A program made the position numbers and the translations under genes. Below, one piece after another: positions 35,511 to 44,316 of a stretch of 64,000 bases of DNA (the stretch's first letter is position 1; each line of letters starts with the position of its first letter). A model generated the notes under the pieces. It saw nothing but the letters and a program-made list of their open reading frames with translations. It made no database searches and was not told where the DNA came from. Origin of the DNA: Microvirga sesbaniae (GTDB taxonomy: Bacteria; Pseudomonadota; Alphaproteobacteria; Rhizobiales; Beijerinckiaceae); the NCBI RefSeq assembly GCF_025460805.1, contig NZ_JAMXFJ010000001.1, forward strand, positions 401,859 through 465,858, read 5' to 3'.

Positions 35511-36636
35511 AGGAGATCCGGGCCGAAGAATCGTCCGCCGCCACATAGCGGGCCCGCGGCCGGATGAGGGCCGCCTGGCTGCGCTGCTCGATGGCGTGGG
35601 CGAGCCACCCGGCCGTGCGTCCGATGGCGAAGACCGTGAACGCAGCCCCGACCGGCAGTCCATAGGCGCGCTCCATCATGACGAGGGCCATATCGACGCT
35701 CGGGGTGCTCCCCGTGCCGGCCGCGATGGCCCTGAGGGTCGTGGCGTCCGAGGCGAGCAGCGGCACGTTCTCCAGGAGAGCCTTGGCCCTCGGGTCGCCG
35801 TCCGGATAGAGGCGATGCCCGAAAGCCGGCCGGGATGCCGTTCCGGGATTGTCGAGAAAGGCCCTGACCCGTTCCGTCATTCCCCCGTGATACGGGCCGC
35901 TCAGGGTGACGAGACCGGCGACGACCGCGTGGCGCAGGGACGCGCCCGTGGAGGCCGCGACCCGGACCGCGAAGGCCGACGAGCTGAGCTCGTGGTCGGC
36001 GCACAGGACGAGGGCGCGCCGGATCGTGTCGGCGGCCTGCGGCGAAGCCGTCCAGGCGCGGGCCAGGTAAGCGTGCAAGGGTTCGGCGCCCGGATCGCCG
36101 CCGCCGGCGGCGGCCGCCACGAGACGCAGGATCGCGGCGACCTCCGCGGCCCGGGTCTCCTTGGGGCCTGGTTCGGACAGAAGGCGGACGGACTGCGCCA
36201 CGAAGCCGTGGAGGCCGATGGCCGGGCCGGGCAGGGACGCCTGGATCCGGGACGCATGGTGAAAGGCATCCTCGTCCAGCCCGCCGATCAGCAGGCGCGC
36301 AACGGCCTCGAGGGTGGCGGTTCGGGAAAGCGCCACGGCGTCCTGCCCGCGATAGAGGAGATGCCCGTCGGTGATCTGCGTGATGCGCGTCTCCAGAACC
36401 GGCAGCCCCCAGTCGAGCGCGGTCGCGGCCGCGACCGCAGGGCGGCGAAAGCGGGCCTTGCGTTCGGCCAGCCTCTCCACGTCCTCGACGGCGTAGAGGC
36501 GCTGCCGCGGATCGTGCGGCGACGCGAAGGAGCGGACCAGGCCCCGGCTCACATAGGCGTAGAGGCTGGCCCGGCTGATGCCGAGGCGGGACGAGGCCTC
36601 GCCGGCCGATGCGAGTTCGAGGGAGCTGGTGTCCAT
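35503..36636 (-). CDS. Citrate synthase-like protein with N-terminal HTH
   Basis: 377 residues. Residues about 8-60 form a MerR/excisionase-type helix-turn-helix (EASSRLGISRASLYAYVSRGLV, then RQRLYAVEDVERL). The rest is a citrate synthase fold: DHELSSSAFAVRVAAST, GPYHGG (His250), FGHRLYPDGDPRAKAL (His274) and SVDMAL (Asp315, candidate catalytic Asp), then IGRTAGWLAHAIEQ. It may condense an acyl-CoA with oxaloacetate and/or act as a regulator. It is divergent from a second citrate-synthase-like gene 75 bases away. Confidence 0.88.
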   Translation of the reverse strand: MDTSSLELASAGEASSRLGISRASLYAYVSRGLVRSFASPHDPRQRLYAVEDVERLAERKARFRRPAVAAATALDWGLPVLETRITQITDGHLLYRGQDAVALSRTATLEAVARLLIGGLDEDAFHHASRIQASLPGPAIGLHGFVAQSVRLLSEPGPKETRAAEVAAILRLVAAAAGGGDPGAEPLHAYLARAWTASPQAADTIRRALVLCADHELSSSAFAVRVAASTGASLRHAVVAGLVTLSGPYHGGMTERVRAFLDNPGTASRPAFGHRLYPDGDPRAKALLENVPLLASDATTLRAIAAGTGSTPSVDMALVMMERAYGLPVGAAFTVFAIGRTAGWLAHAIEQRSQAALIRPRARYVAADDSSARISSP

Positions 36637-36650
36637 ATGTTGATATGTTG
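36635..36650. promoter_or_regulatory. Tandem ATATGTTG motif between divergent CS genes
   Basis: ATATGTTG occurs twice head to tail, overlapping the start codon region of the HTH-citrate-synthase gene. It is AT-rich against a GC-rich background. A 14-base match with one difference (ATGTTGATATATTG) is found at 54297-54310. It could be an operator for the HTH domain; this is inference only. Confidence 0.4.
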
Positions 36651-36711
36651 ATTCAAGATTGACCCGGGTGCAAGCCCTGCGTGAAGCTCTCCCGCAGCAA
36701 GGAGAAAGCGC

Positions 36712-37782
36712 ATGACCATCGGACTGGACGACGTGGTGGCGGCCGAGACCGTTCTCAGCCATGTGGACGGGGAGGCGGGCCGCTTGATCATAGGCGGCTA
36801 CGACCTGGAGGAACTCGCGGGCCGCGTGTCCTTCGAGGATGTGGTGGCCATGCTCTGGACCGGGCTGGCGCCGGACATCGCCGCCGATCCAAGGGCGCTT
36901 CTCGGCCGGGCGCGGGTGCGCGCCTGGGGCCATCTGGCGCCGCTCGCTCCCCGGCTGGCCGGCCTCACGCCGGTCGAGGGCATGCGGCTGCTCCTGTCGA
37001 GCCTGCCCGATGCGGAGGAGGGCCATCCGGCCCTGGCGGTCGGGGCGGCGGGCGTGGCCGCCGCCATGGCCGTGCGGGGCGCGCAGGGCCTCGCGCCGGC
37101 GGAGCCGGATGCGTCCGCGCCTCACGCGGCCGACATCCTGCGCATGATGCGCGACGCGCCCGTGGCGGACGACGAGGCGCTGGCCCTCGACACCTATCTC
37201 GTGACGGTGATCGACCACGGGCTCAACGCCTCGACCTTCGCGGCCCGGGTGGTGGCCTCGACGCAGGCCGGCATCCTGTCCGCGGTCGTGGCCGGGCTGT
37301 GCGCCCTCAAGGGGCCCCTTCACGGCGGGGCGCCCGGCCCTGTGCTCGACATGCTCGACGCCATCGGGTCCCTCGAGAACGCGGATGCATGGCTCGACGA
37401 TGCCATGGCCCGGGGCGAGCGCCTCATGGGCTTCGGCCACCGGATCTACCGGGTGCGCGACCCGCGGGCGGACGTGCTGAAAGGCGCCGTCGGCCGGCTG
37501 AAGGGCAGGGGCAACCGCATCGCCTTCGCGGAGGCCGTGGAAGAAGCGGCCCTGAGAGCCCTGGAGCGCCGCAAGCCTGGGCGCCGGCTCGACACCAACG
37601 TGGAGTTCTACACCGCCATCCTGCTCGACGCGCTCGGGGTCCCGCGCGCCGGCTTCACGCCGCTCTTCGCCGCCGGCCGCACGGCCGGCTGGGTGGCGCA
37701 CGCCGTCGAGCAGAGCCGCACCGGCCGCATCATCCGGCCGCAGTCGCGCTATGTGGGGACCTGGCCCGCCCAGGCGGCGTGA
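36712..37782 (+). CDS. Citrate synthase-like protein, catalytic Asp replaced by Glu
   Basis: 356 residues without the HTH. DHGLNASTFAARVVAST, GPLHGG (His204) and FGHRIYRVRDPRADVL (His243) are conserved, but the position of the catalytic Asp reads NVEFYTA (Glu298 where classical enzymes have NVDFYSG). FAAGRTAGWVAHAVEQ is present near the C-terminus. It may be a synthase for a different acyl-CoA or a partner of the divergent homologue. ATG follows AAGGAGAAAGC. The protein is shorter than the usual type I (about 430). Confidence 0.9.
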   Translation: MTIGLDDVVAAETVLSHVDGEAGRLIIGGYDLEELAGRVSFEDVVAMLWTGLAPDIAADPRALLGRARVRAWGHLAPLAPRLAGLTPVEGMRLLLSSLPDAEEGHPALAVGAAGVAAAMAVRGAQGLAPAEPDASAPHAADILRMMRDAPVADDEALALDTYLVTVIDHGLNASTFAARVVASTQAGILSAVVAGLCALKGPLHGGAPGPVLDMLDAIGSLENADAWLDDAMARGERLMGFGHRIYRVRDPRADVLKGAVGRLKGRGNRIAFAEAVEEAALRALERRKPGRRLDTNVEFYTAILLDALGVPRAGFTPLFAAGRTAGWVAHAVEQSRTGRIIRPQSRYVGTWPAQAA

Positions 37783-37789
37783 GGAAGGC

Positions 37790-38221
37790 CTACTCGGTCG
37801 CCTCCTCCGGGCGCTGCGCCAGGCATGGGTCGAGGACGATGAAGTCGCGACTGGGGCGGCTGTAGCCGCCCGCGACCGTCACCACGTCGCCGACCTTCAT
37901 GTCGTTGGTCTGGTAGGTGACGCAGAGCACCTTCGGGTCGGTCCCGCTGCCGCACAGGCCCAGATAGGCGAGCGTGCCGTCGAAATGCACGAGGGCGAGC
38001 GGGCCCGTCACGCTGAAGTCGACCCGGGTCGCGCCGGTCTCCCGATCCTTGGTCAGTTCCCGGACTTCGTGGCATTGCGCCCGGTACGAGGGCTGCATGT
38101 CGGGATCGGCGAAGGGATTCTTGTCGGGCGCATCCTGGGCCTGCGCCGGCGGCACCGCCCCGACCAGCAGCACGGCCGTGACGGCCCGCATCAGATGTCG
38201 CGCTGGATGCCGCAGGTGCAT
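37790..38221 (-). CDS. Exported protein of unknown function
   Basis: 143 residues from ATG 38221; a start at 38191 would give a more standard signal peptide (MRAVTAVLLVGAVPPAQAQ). The mature part has Cys in YRAQCHEV, LCGSG, VLCVTYQ and LDPCLA, allowing disulfides in the periplasm. I do not recognise the family. The 3' end lies seven bases from the convergent citrate synthase stop. It lies 11 bases downstream of the SDR gene, so it may be cotranscribed with it. Confidence 0.7.
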   Translation of the reverse strand: MHLRHPARHLMRAVTAVLLVGAVPPAQAQDAPDKNPFADPDMQPSYRAQCHEVRELTKDRETGATRVDFSVTGPLALVHFDGTLAYLGLCGSGTDPKVLCVTYQTNDMKVGDVVTVAGGYSRPSRDFIVLDPCLAQRPEEATE

Positions 38222-38232
38222 GGATCGATGCT

Positions 38233-38985
38233 CTAGACGTGCTGGCCGCCGTTGATGTGGAGCTCCGCGCCGTTCACGTAGGAGCTCGCCTCCGTGCAGA
38301 GGAAATAGATCGCCTTGGCCACTTCGTCGGGCGTTCCCAGCCGCCGCATGGGCAGCTGCTCGACGATCTTCTCCGTGCCGGGGGAGAGGATCGCGGTATC
38401 TATCTCGCCGGGCGAGATGGCGTTGACGCGCACGCCCAGGGGGCCGAAATCGGCCGCCATCTCGCGGGTCAGCGCCGCGAGCGCCGCCTTGGACGTGGCA
38501 TAGGCCGCGCCCGCGAACGGATGCACCCGCGAGCCCGCGATGGAGGTCACGTTGACCACCGAGCCCTTGGCCTTGGTGAGCTCGTCCTGCAGGCCGCGGG
38601 CCAGCATGATCGAGGCGAAGAAGTTGACCTGGAAGACCCGCACCCAGTCCTCGTAGCGGGTATCGAGAGTGCCGAGCCGGGAGCCGGCTTCGCCCTTGGG
38701 GGAAATGCCCGCGTTGTTGACGAGGGCATGCAGGCACCCGCCCTCGGCGGCGAGCCGCTCCTTGACCTCCGCGATGGCCCGGCGGGTGTCCTGGGCGTCG
38801 GCGAGATCGACCTGGAGATGATCTTCCGGCCCCATCTCCCACGGGCAGTTTTCCGGAAAGCCGTGCCGTGAGCAGGTGATGACCCGCCATCCGGCCGCGG
38901 AGAAGCGCTTGACGGTGGCATGCCCGATGCCGCGGCTGGCGCCGGTGAGCAGCATGATGCGGCGGGAATTGCTGGGGGAGGGCAT
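38233..38985 (-). CDS. SDR-family oxidoreductase
   Basis: 250 residues, classical length. TGASRGIGHATVKRF binds NAD(P), NNAGIS follows, catalytic Ser is in NVTSIAGS, and YATSK provides Tyr and Lys. ISPGEIDTAILSPG and the ending VNGAELHINGGQHV fit 3-ketoacyl reductase-like SDRs. The substrate is not evident. No metabolic partner is near apart from the exported unknown protein downstream. Confidence 0.9.
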   Translation of the reverse strand: MPSPSNSRRIMLLTGASRGIGHATVKRFSAAGWRVITCSRHGFPENCPWEMGPEDHLQVDLADAQDTRRAIAEVKERLAAEGGCLHALVNNAGISPKGEAGSRLGTLDTRYEDWVRVFQVNFFASIMLARGLQDELTKAKGSVVNVTSIAGSRVHPFAGAAYATSKAALAALTREMAADFGPLGVRVNAISPGEIDTAILSPGTEKIVEQLPMRRLGTPDEVAKAIYFLCTEASSYVNGAELHINGGQHV

Positions 38986-39058
38986 CTGGGTTTCTCGCGT
39001 GGGAGGGCCTGGACCCTTACCCCGGTTCAGGGCCGGGGTCCATGCCGCTCATGGCCTG

Positions 39059-39667
39059 TCAGGGATACAGCCGTACCTTGCGCCATCCCTCGCCCTCGCG
39101 GGTGAAGACGACCCGGTCGTGGAGCCGGAACGGCTTGTCCTGCCAGAATTCGATGGAGACCGGCGCGATGCGGAAGCCCGTCCAGTAGGGGGGACGGGGC
39201 ACCTCGCCGATGGCGTATTTGGCCGTGTTGAGCGCCACGGCCTTTTCCAGCGCGAAGCGGCTCTCCAGCGGGCGCGACTGCTGGCTCGCCCAGGCGCCGA
39301 TGCGGCTGTCGCGCGGGCGGCTCTGGAAATAGGCATCGGCCTCCTCGTCGCTCACCAGGGTCACGGGCCCGCGGGCCCTCACCTGGCGGCGCAGGCTCTT
39401 CCAGTGCAGGACGAGCGCCGCCTTCCTCTGGCCCAGGAGTTCCTGGCCCTTGTTCGATTCCGTGTTGGTGTAGAACACGAAGCCGTTCTCGTCGAAACCC
39501 TTGAGGAGCACCATGCGGACGTTCGGCAGGCCGGTGTCGTCGACGGTCGCCAGCGCCATGGCGTTCGGATCGTTCGGCTCCGAAGCCTCGGCTTCCGCCA
39601 TCCAGGCCTTGAAGAGCGCGAAGGGCTCTTCCGATTCAGTGAAGTCACCGGTTATTAACGGGTTCAA
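39059..39667 (-). CDS. pdxH: Pyridoxamine 5'-phosphate oxidase
   Basis: 202 residues. [51 protein letters not shown] and [22 protein letters not shown], ending VRLYP, are the PdxH signatures. The FMN enzyme makes pyridoxal phosphate from pyridoxine or pyridoxamine phosphate. The start is TTG at 39667. Its start is 45 bases from the divergent lipoprotein gene. Confidence 0.97.
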   Translation of the reverse strand: MNPLITGDFTESEEPFALFKAWMAEAEASEPNDPNAMALATVDDTGLPNVRMVLLKGFDENGFVFYTNTESNKGQELLGQRKAALVLHWKSLRRQVRARGPVTLVSDEEADAYFQSRPRDSRIGAWASQQSRPLESRFALEKAVALNTAKYAIGEVPRPPYWTGFRIAPVSIEFWQDKPFRLHDRVVFTREGEGWRKVRLYP

Positions 39668-39712
39668 TGCTTATCTCGTTCTGTGACTTAAGGTTCTGGG
39701 GGGACCCGACGC

Positions 39713-40192
39713 GTGACGCGGATCAATGCGCGCCGTTATAGATCAGATGCTGTCCGGAGCGAAGCCATCAAGCTGCTGGCCGTGGGCCTCATCGCCCTGT
39801 CCACGGGCGCATGCAGCTTTTCCTTCGGCCTGTCCGCCCTGGACGACGAGGAGCCCAAATCCACCGGCGCCCTCGCGGCCAAAGCCGTCACGCCCCTGTC
39901 GGCCGATCTCGACGAGGAGGACTGGCGCCGGGCCAAGGCCGCCCTCGCGGTCGCTCTCGATCCGCAGGGGCCGGGCACGCTGGTGTCCTGGGACAACCCC
40001 GCGACCAGCATGAAGGGCCATTTCACCCCCACGGGCGCGCCCTTCGTGAAGAACGACGAGATCTGCCGCACCTTCTCGGCCCATCTGAGCGGTCCGTCCT
40101 CCGCGTCCCTGAACGGGACGGCCTGCCGGCCTTCGGGCGGCGACTGGGCGATCAAGGACGTCAAACCGGTCAAGGCGCAGGCCAAGGTCTAG
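39713..40192 (+). CDS. RT0821/Lpp0805-type surface lipoprotein
   Basis: 159 residues starting at GTG. A basic N-terminus and hydrophobic helix end in the lipobox LSTGAC, so lipidation on Cys34 is expected. The C-terminal half (VSWDNPATSMKGHFTPTG, NDEICRTFSAHL, NGTACRPSGGDWAIKDV) matches the surface-antigen-like family named after Rickettsia RT0821. Function is unknown; envelope location is likely. The stop codon is inside a perfect 15-bp duplication (40183-40212). Confidence 0.83.
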   Translation: MTRINARRYRSDAVRSEAIKLLAVGLIALSTGACSFSFGLSALDDEEPKSTGALAAKAVTPLSADLDEEDWRRAKAALAVALDPQGPGTLVSWDNPATSMKGHFTPTGAPFVKNDEICRTFSAHLSGPSSASLNGTACRPSGGDWAIKDVKPVKAQAKV

Positions 40193-40212
40193 CCTCGCAA
40201 GGTCTAGCCTCG
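40183..40212. repeat. Perfect 15-bp tandem duplication across a stop codon
   Basis: CAAGGTCTAGCCTCG occurs twice in direct succession. The first copy contains the TAG stop of the lipoprotein gene. With a 15-bp unit, the second copy would keep the same frame and also supply a TAG. Confidence 0.95.
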
Positions 40213-40297
40213 GCGGGCGAGGCGTTGCAGACGGGCAACACTTCGCCCATATGACCGTCAAACCCGTTGAGCTTTCAGGCTCCCATTCCGACGGTTC

Positions 40298-41257
40298 ATG
40301 GATTCCACGATGCGAAACCCCTACGACGTTCTAGGCGTATCCCGCTCCGCGAGCGAAGCGGAGATCAAGAAGGCGTTCCGCAAGCTCGCCAAGACCTACC
40401 ATCCCGACAGCAACAAGGACGATCCCAAGGCGAAGGACAAGTTCGCCGAGGCGAACTCGGCCTACGAGATCCTCGGCGACGCCCAGAAGCGCGCCCAGTT
40501 CGACCGGGGCGAGATCGACGCGGAGGGCAAGCCGCGCTTCCAGGGCTTCGAGGGCTTCGGCGGCGGGCGCGGCGGGGCGCGCTCGGAGGACTTTTCCGGG
40601 TTCAGCGGCTTTTCCGGGTTCGGCGGCGGCTCGCGCCGGTCGAGCCGGAGCACCTTCGGGGCCGATCTCGGCGACGACATCTTCTCCCAGTTCTTCGCCG
40701 ATGCCTTCCGTTCGGGCGGCGAGGGCACCCGCCAGGGCCGCACCCGGTCGCAGAAGGGCGAGGACGTCGCCGCCACCCTCACCGTGACCCTCGAGGAGGT
40801 GGCCCAGGAGGCCAAGAAGCGCATCCGGCTCTCCACGGGTCGCGACGTGGACGTGGTGATCCCCAAGGGCGTCAGCGACGGCCAGGTCATCCGCCTGCGC
40901 GGCCTGGGCCAGGGCGCCCCCGGCATCGATCCCGGCGATGCGCTGCTCACCATCGCGTTCGCCCCCCATGAGCGCTTCACCCCGGAAGGGTCCGATCTGC
41001 GCCTGCGCCTGCCGGTCGAGATCGAGGAGGCGGTCCTCGGCGGCCCCGTGCGGGTGCCGACCCTGACCGGCTCGGTGGAGATGAAGATCCCGCCCATGAC
41101 GAATGCGGGCCGCACCTTCCGGCTGCGCGGCAAGGGCCTGCCCACCAAGACAGGGCACGGTGACCTCCTCGTGACCACGGAGATCAGGCTGCCCGAGGTG
41201 GTGGACGAGGAGCTGTTGGACTACGCCCGCAGGCGCCGCTCGGAGAAGGCCAAGTAG
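40298..41257 (+). CDS. DnaJ-like co-chaperone, CbpA type
   Basis: 319 residues. J-domain at about 5-70 with HPD in [21 protein letters not shown], then a Gly/Phe-rich linker ([20 protein letters not shown]), then the substrate-binding C-terminal domain ([25 protein letters not shown]-like region, [16 protein letters not shown]). No CxxCxGxG zinc repeats, so it belongs to the class II/CbpA type, stimulating DnaK ATPase in the cytoplasm. An alternative start is the ATG at 40310. Confidence 0.92.
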   Translation: MDSTMRNPYDVLGVSRSASEAEIKKAFRKLAKTYHPDSNKDDPKAKDKFAEANSAYEILGDAQKRAQFDRGEIDAEGKPRFQGFEGFGGGRGGARSEDFSGFSGFSGFGGGSRRSSRSTFGADLGDDIFSQFFADAFRSGGEGTRQGRTRSQKGEDVAATLTVTLEEVAQEAKKRIRLSTGRDVDVVIPKGVSDGQVIRLRGLGQGAPGIDPGDALLTIAFAPHERFTPEGSDLRLRLPVEIEEAVLGGPVRVPTLTGSVEMKIPPMTNAGRTFRLRGKGLPTKTGHGDLLVTTEIRLPEVVDEELLDYARRRRSEKAK

Positions 41258-41330
41258 AGAGCGACGTCGTCCTCCCCGTCACGACCACCCTCCCGACGTC
41301 ATGGCCACGCTCCGCCCGTTCTGTCCCCTC

Positions 41331-41644
41331 CCATGTCATGGCCGGCCTTGTGCCGGCCATCCCGATGCGGTGAGGCGCGGCGTTCCCGACAATCGGGATC
41401 ACCGGGACAAGCCCGGTGATGACGTGTGAGGGTGGTGCGGGCCGGTGATCCCATCCTTCCCACGTCATGGCCGGCCTTGTGCCGGCCATCCCGATGCGGT
41501 GAGGCGCGGCGTTCCCAACAATCGGGATCACCGGGACAAGCCCGGTGATGACGTGTGAGGGTGGGACAAGCCCGGTGACGACGTGGCGGGTGGGACGAGC
41601 CCGGTGATGACGTGGCGGGTGGTGTGAGGCGGTGATGACGTGGC
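41331..41644. repeat. Tandem array of family A repeats
   Basis: Two swapped-order copies at 41332-41427 and 41461-41554 are nearly identical (GGTGAGGCGCGGCGTTCCC spacer in both). Three shorter half-units (GGGACAAGCCCGGTGACGACGTGG-like) follow to 41644. They fill most of the 518-base gap between the dnaJ-like gene and fabI. Near-identity suggests recent duplication. Confidence 0.9.
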
Positions 41645-41775
41645 GTGGATGCCCGCGGGACGGCGCCGGCCGACCCGATCGTCCCAAGGCGCATCAAGAG
41701 GTCTTCCCCCCTGACGCCGCGTCGGCTAAAGAGGCCGTTCTTTCTTGACCTGTCCAGCGACGATCTAGGTGAATC

Positions 41776-42600
41776 ATGGCGGAGACAAAGGCCACCGGCA
41801 TCCTGGCCGGTAAGCGTGGCTTGGTGATGGGCGTGGCGAACAACCGTTCGATCGCCTGGGGCATTGCGCAGGCTGCCCGCCAGCACGGAGCGGAACTCGC
41901 CTTCACCTATCAGGGCGACGCCCTGAAGAAGCGCGTGGAGCCTCTGGCGCGGGAGCTCGATGCCCATGTGGTGGGCCATTGCGACGTGACGGACGGCGCC
42001 ACCATCGACGCGGTGTTCGAGGAGGTGAGGCGCCTCTGGGGCTCCATCGACTTCGTCATCCACTGCATCGCCTTCTCGGACAAGGACGAGCTCACCGGCC
42101 GCTACGTGGAGACCTCCGAGGGCAACTTCACCAAGTCGCTCCTGATCTCCTGCTATTCCTTCACGGCGATCGCCCAGCGGGCCGAGAAGCTGATGAACGA
42201 CGGCGGCTCGCTCCTGACGCTCACCTATTACGGCGCCGAGAAGTGGATGCCGCACTACAACGTCATGGGCGTGGCCAAGGCCGCCCTCGAGGCCTCGGTG
42301 CGCTATCTGGCGGCCGATCTCGGCCCGAAGAACATTCGCGTCAATGCCATCTCGGCCGGTCCGATCAAGACGCTCGCGGCCTCCGGCATCGGCGACTTCC
42401 GCTACATTCTCAAGTGGAACGAGTACAACTCGCCGCTGCGCCGCACGGTCACCATCGAGGAGGTCGGCGAGACCGCCGCCTATCTCGTGTCCGACATGTC
42501 CCGCGGCATGACCGGCGAGATCCTCCACGTGGACGCCGGCTATCACGTGGTCGGCATGAAGAACCCGGAAGCGCCGGACCTGTCCCTCGACAAGGACTAG
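41776..42600 (+). CDS. fabI: Enoyl-ACP reductase FabI
   Basis: 274 residues. GVANNRSIAWGIAQAARQHGA is the FabI NADH-binding start. The catalytic pair is Tyr and Lys in YNVMGVAKAALE (Y-x6-K), and LLTLTYYGAEKWMPHYN and ISAGPIKTLAASGIGDF are conserved. It reduces trans-2-enoyl-ACP in the last step of fatty acid elongation and is the triclosan/isoniazid-class target family. ATG is preceded by a weak GGTG site. A family B repeat starts right after the stop. Confidence 0.97.
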   Translation: MAETKATGILAGKRGLVMGVANNRSIAWGIAQAARQHGAELAFTYQGDALKKRVEPLARELDAHVVGHCDVTDGATIDAVFEEVRRLWGSIDFVIHCIAFSDKDELTGRYVETSEGNFTKSLLISCYSFTAIAQRAEKLMNDGGSLLTLTYYGAEKWMPHYNVMGVAKAALEASVRYLAADLGPKNIRVNAISAGPIKTLAASGIGDFRYILKWNEYNSPLRRTVTIEEVGETAAYLVSDMSRGMTGEILHVDAGYHVVGMKNPEAPDLSLDKD

Positions 42601-42708
42601 AGCATCGGACCAAAAGTGGACTCACTTTTGGTCCGATGCTCCCACCTTTTTGAAAGGCGCATCGTTCTTCGCGGAAAACCGGATCCACTTTTCCGCACGA
42701 TGCGCTAG
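42601..42708. repeat. Family B composite palindrome
   Basis: AGCATCGGACCAAAAGTGGA then CTCACTTTTGGTCCGATGCT is a near-perfect stem at 42601-42640. A second palindrome follows, GCATCGTTCTTCGCGGAAAA...TTTTCCGCACGATGC. It begins at the base after the fabI stop, so it is a likely 3' hairpin for that transcript. Confidence 0.9.
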
Positions 42709-42751
42709 CCTCAACCTGCCGCGTCACCCCAGCGTATCGGACCGACAACCA

Positions 42752-43345
42752 GTGACTCCGTCCCGCCCCACGATCTACTTCATTCGCCATGGCGAGACGG
42801 ACTGGAACCTGGAGGGCCGCCTTCAGGGCCAGAAGGACATTCCGCTCAACGATGTCGGCCGGGTCCAGGCCGAGGAGGCGGGCCGCAAGCTGAAGGCGCT
42901 CGTGCCGCATGTCGAGGACCTCGCCTATGTGGCGAGCCCCATGACCCGCACCCGCGAGACCATGGAGATCCTGCGCGAGACCCTGGGCCTGCATCCCGAC
43001 AGCTACCGGCTCGACGAGCGCCTGGTCGAGCTGACCTTCGGCACCTGGGAGGGCATGACCTGGAAGGAGGTCCGCAAGGCCGAGCCGCAGCTCGCTGCGC
43101 TGCGCGAGCAGGACAAGTGGCACTACGCGCCGCCGGGCGGCGGCGAGAGCTACGCCATGCTGGTCGAGCGCATCCGCCCGATCCTGGACGATCTCACCCG
43201 CGACACCGTGATCGTCGCCCATGGCGGCGTCGCGCGGGCCTTCCTGTCGATCTGCTGCGGCGTGAATGCCCGGCAGGCCGCCAGCATGGACATCTGGCAG
43301 GGCCGCGTGCTCGTGATCGAGGGGCGCAGTTACCGCTGGGTGTGA
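42752..43345 (+). CDS. Histidine phosphatase (phosphoglycerate mutase-like)
   Basis: 197 residues from the GTG at 42752. IYFIRHGETDWNLEGRLQG carries the phospho-acceptor His (RHG), SPMTRTRETMEIL the second Arg, ELTFGTWEGMTW the acid, and VIVAHGGVARAFL the second His. Cofactor-independent phosphatases of this branch act on various phosphomonoesters; true mutase activity is not implied. It follows fabI and may share its transcript despite the repeat between. Confidence 0.9.
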   Translation: MTPSRPTIYFIRHGETDWNLEGRLQGQKDIPLNDVGRVQAEEAGRKLKALVPHVEDLAYVASPMTRTRETMEILRETLGLHPDSYRLDERLVELTFGTWEGMTWKEVRKAEPQLAALREQDKWHYAPPGGGESYAMLVERIRPILDDLTRDTVIVAHGGVARAFLSICCGVNARQAASMDIWQGRVLVIEGRSYRWV

Positions 43346-43393
43346 CGGGCCGTCGCCGGGACAACCTTCGCGGCGCTCCTGCGTTGTCAGGAT

Positions 43394-43813
43394 ATGCAAT
43401 ACATCTGCGATGCTCCGGGGGCGAAGACCTGGTTCAGGATCGAGACCGAGGGCGAGGCCGCGCTCGAATCCGACGCCATGGGCCATGCGGTCGAGAAGCA
43501 CTTCCGCCAGGCCTGGGAGGCGGCCGCCGGCAGCTATCGGGCCGCCTCGTCGCCCTTCGTCGAGCAGAATATCGGCCTGAAGGCGCATGTGCGGCGCGCC
43601 ATGCCGCTGTTCCTGACCCTGCGCGACAGTGAGGGAACGGCCCTGGCGACCGCGATGCTGCCGCCGGACGGCGAGGGGGACCGGCCTTACCGGATCATCA
43701 TCGTCGGACCGGAGAACCGCGATCCCTATCCGGAGCACGGGGAGGCGATCCGCGCCCTGGGCGTCCATTTCGGCCTGACCCTCGACCGCGACCGCTGCTA
43801 TCCCTACCGGTGA
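43394..43813 (+). CDS. Conserved-looking protein of unknown function
   Basis: 139 residues, soluble, no signal. Opening MQYICDAPGAKTWFRIETEGEAA and closing VHFGLTLDRDRCYPYR carry aromatic and Cys residues in a pattern that looks conserved, but I cannot name the family. ATG at 43394 follows CAGGAT. Located 48 bases after the phosphatase gene on the same strand, so probably cotranscribed. Confidence 0.72.
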   Translation: MQYICDAPGAKTWFRIETEGEAALESDAMGHAVEKHFRQAWEAAAGSYRAASSPFVEQNIGLKAHVRRAMPLFLTLRDSEGTALATAMLPPDGEGDRPYRIIIVGPENRDPYPEHGEAIRALGVHFGLTLDRDRCYPYR

Positions 43814-43889
43814 CGGCTCATGGGCGGCCGTTCGCCCGCAGGGCTCCGCTTCACAGACCACCTTCCACGCCACCCCCAACGTCACCCCC

Positions 43890-44164
43890 CATGTCATCAC
43901 CGGGCTTGTCCCGGTGATCCCGATCGTTGGGAACGCCGCGCCCTTCCGATCGGGATGGCCGGCACAAGGCCGGCCATGACGTGTGGAGGGTGGCAGGAAG
44001 GGCGGAGGGTGCCATGACGTGCGGAGGGTGTTCGCACCGGCCCTTGCCACCTTCTCCACGTCATCACCGGCCTTGTGCCGGTGATCCCGATTGTCCGAGG
44101 TGCGGCGCCTTTCCTGATCGGGATGGCCGGCGAGAGTCGGGTGATGACCGGCCGGCCATGACGG
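43890..44164. repeat. Two family A palindromes
   Basis: Copies at 43890-43984 and 44056-44164; the second has a diverged right side (GGCGAGAGTCGGGTGATGACC), as at 9531. They occupy over half of the 503-base gap before kup. A fragment GTCCGATGCGCTAG near 44191-44204 resembles a family B end. Otherwise the gap is empty. Confidence 0.85.
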
Positions 44165-44316
44165 GGCGAATGGCACGGCCCTCTGGGTCCGTCCGATGCG
44201 CTAGGGCGGGCGGAGGGTGCGATGACAGGAGAGGCTTGCTCCCTCCAGGAACGGAGCCGTACCCTTCCGGTTATCCCTGAGCGCCGATCTCATGGGCGCT
44301 GTAGGTTCGGACGGCC

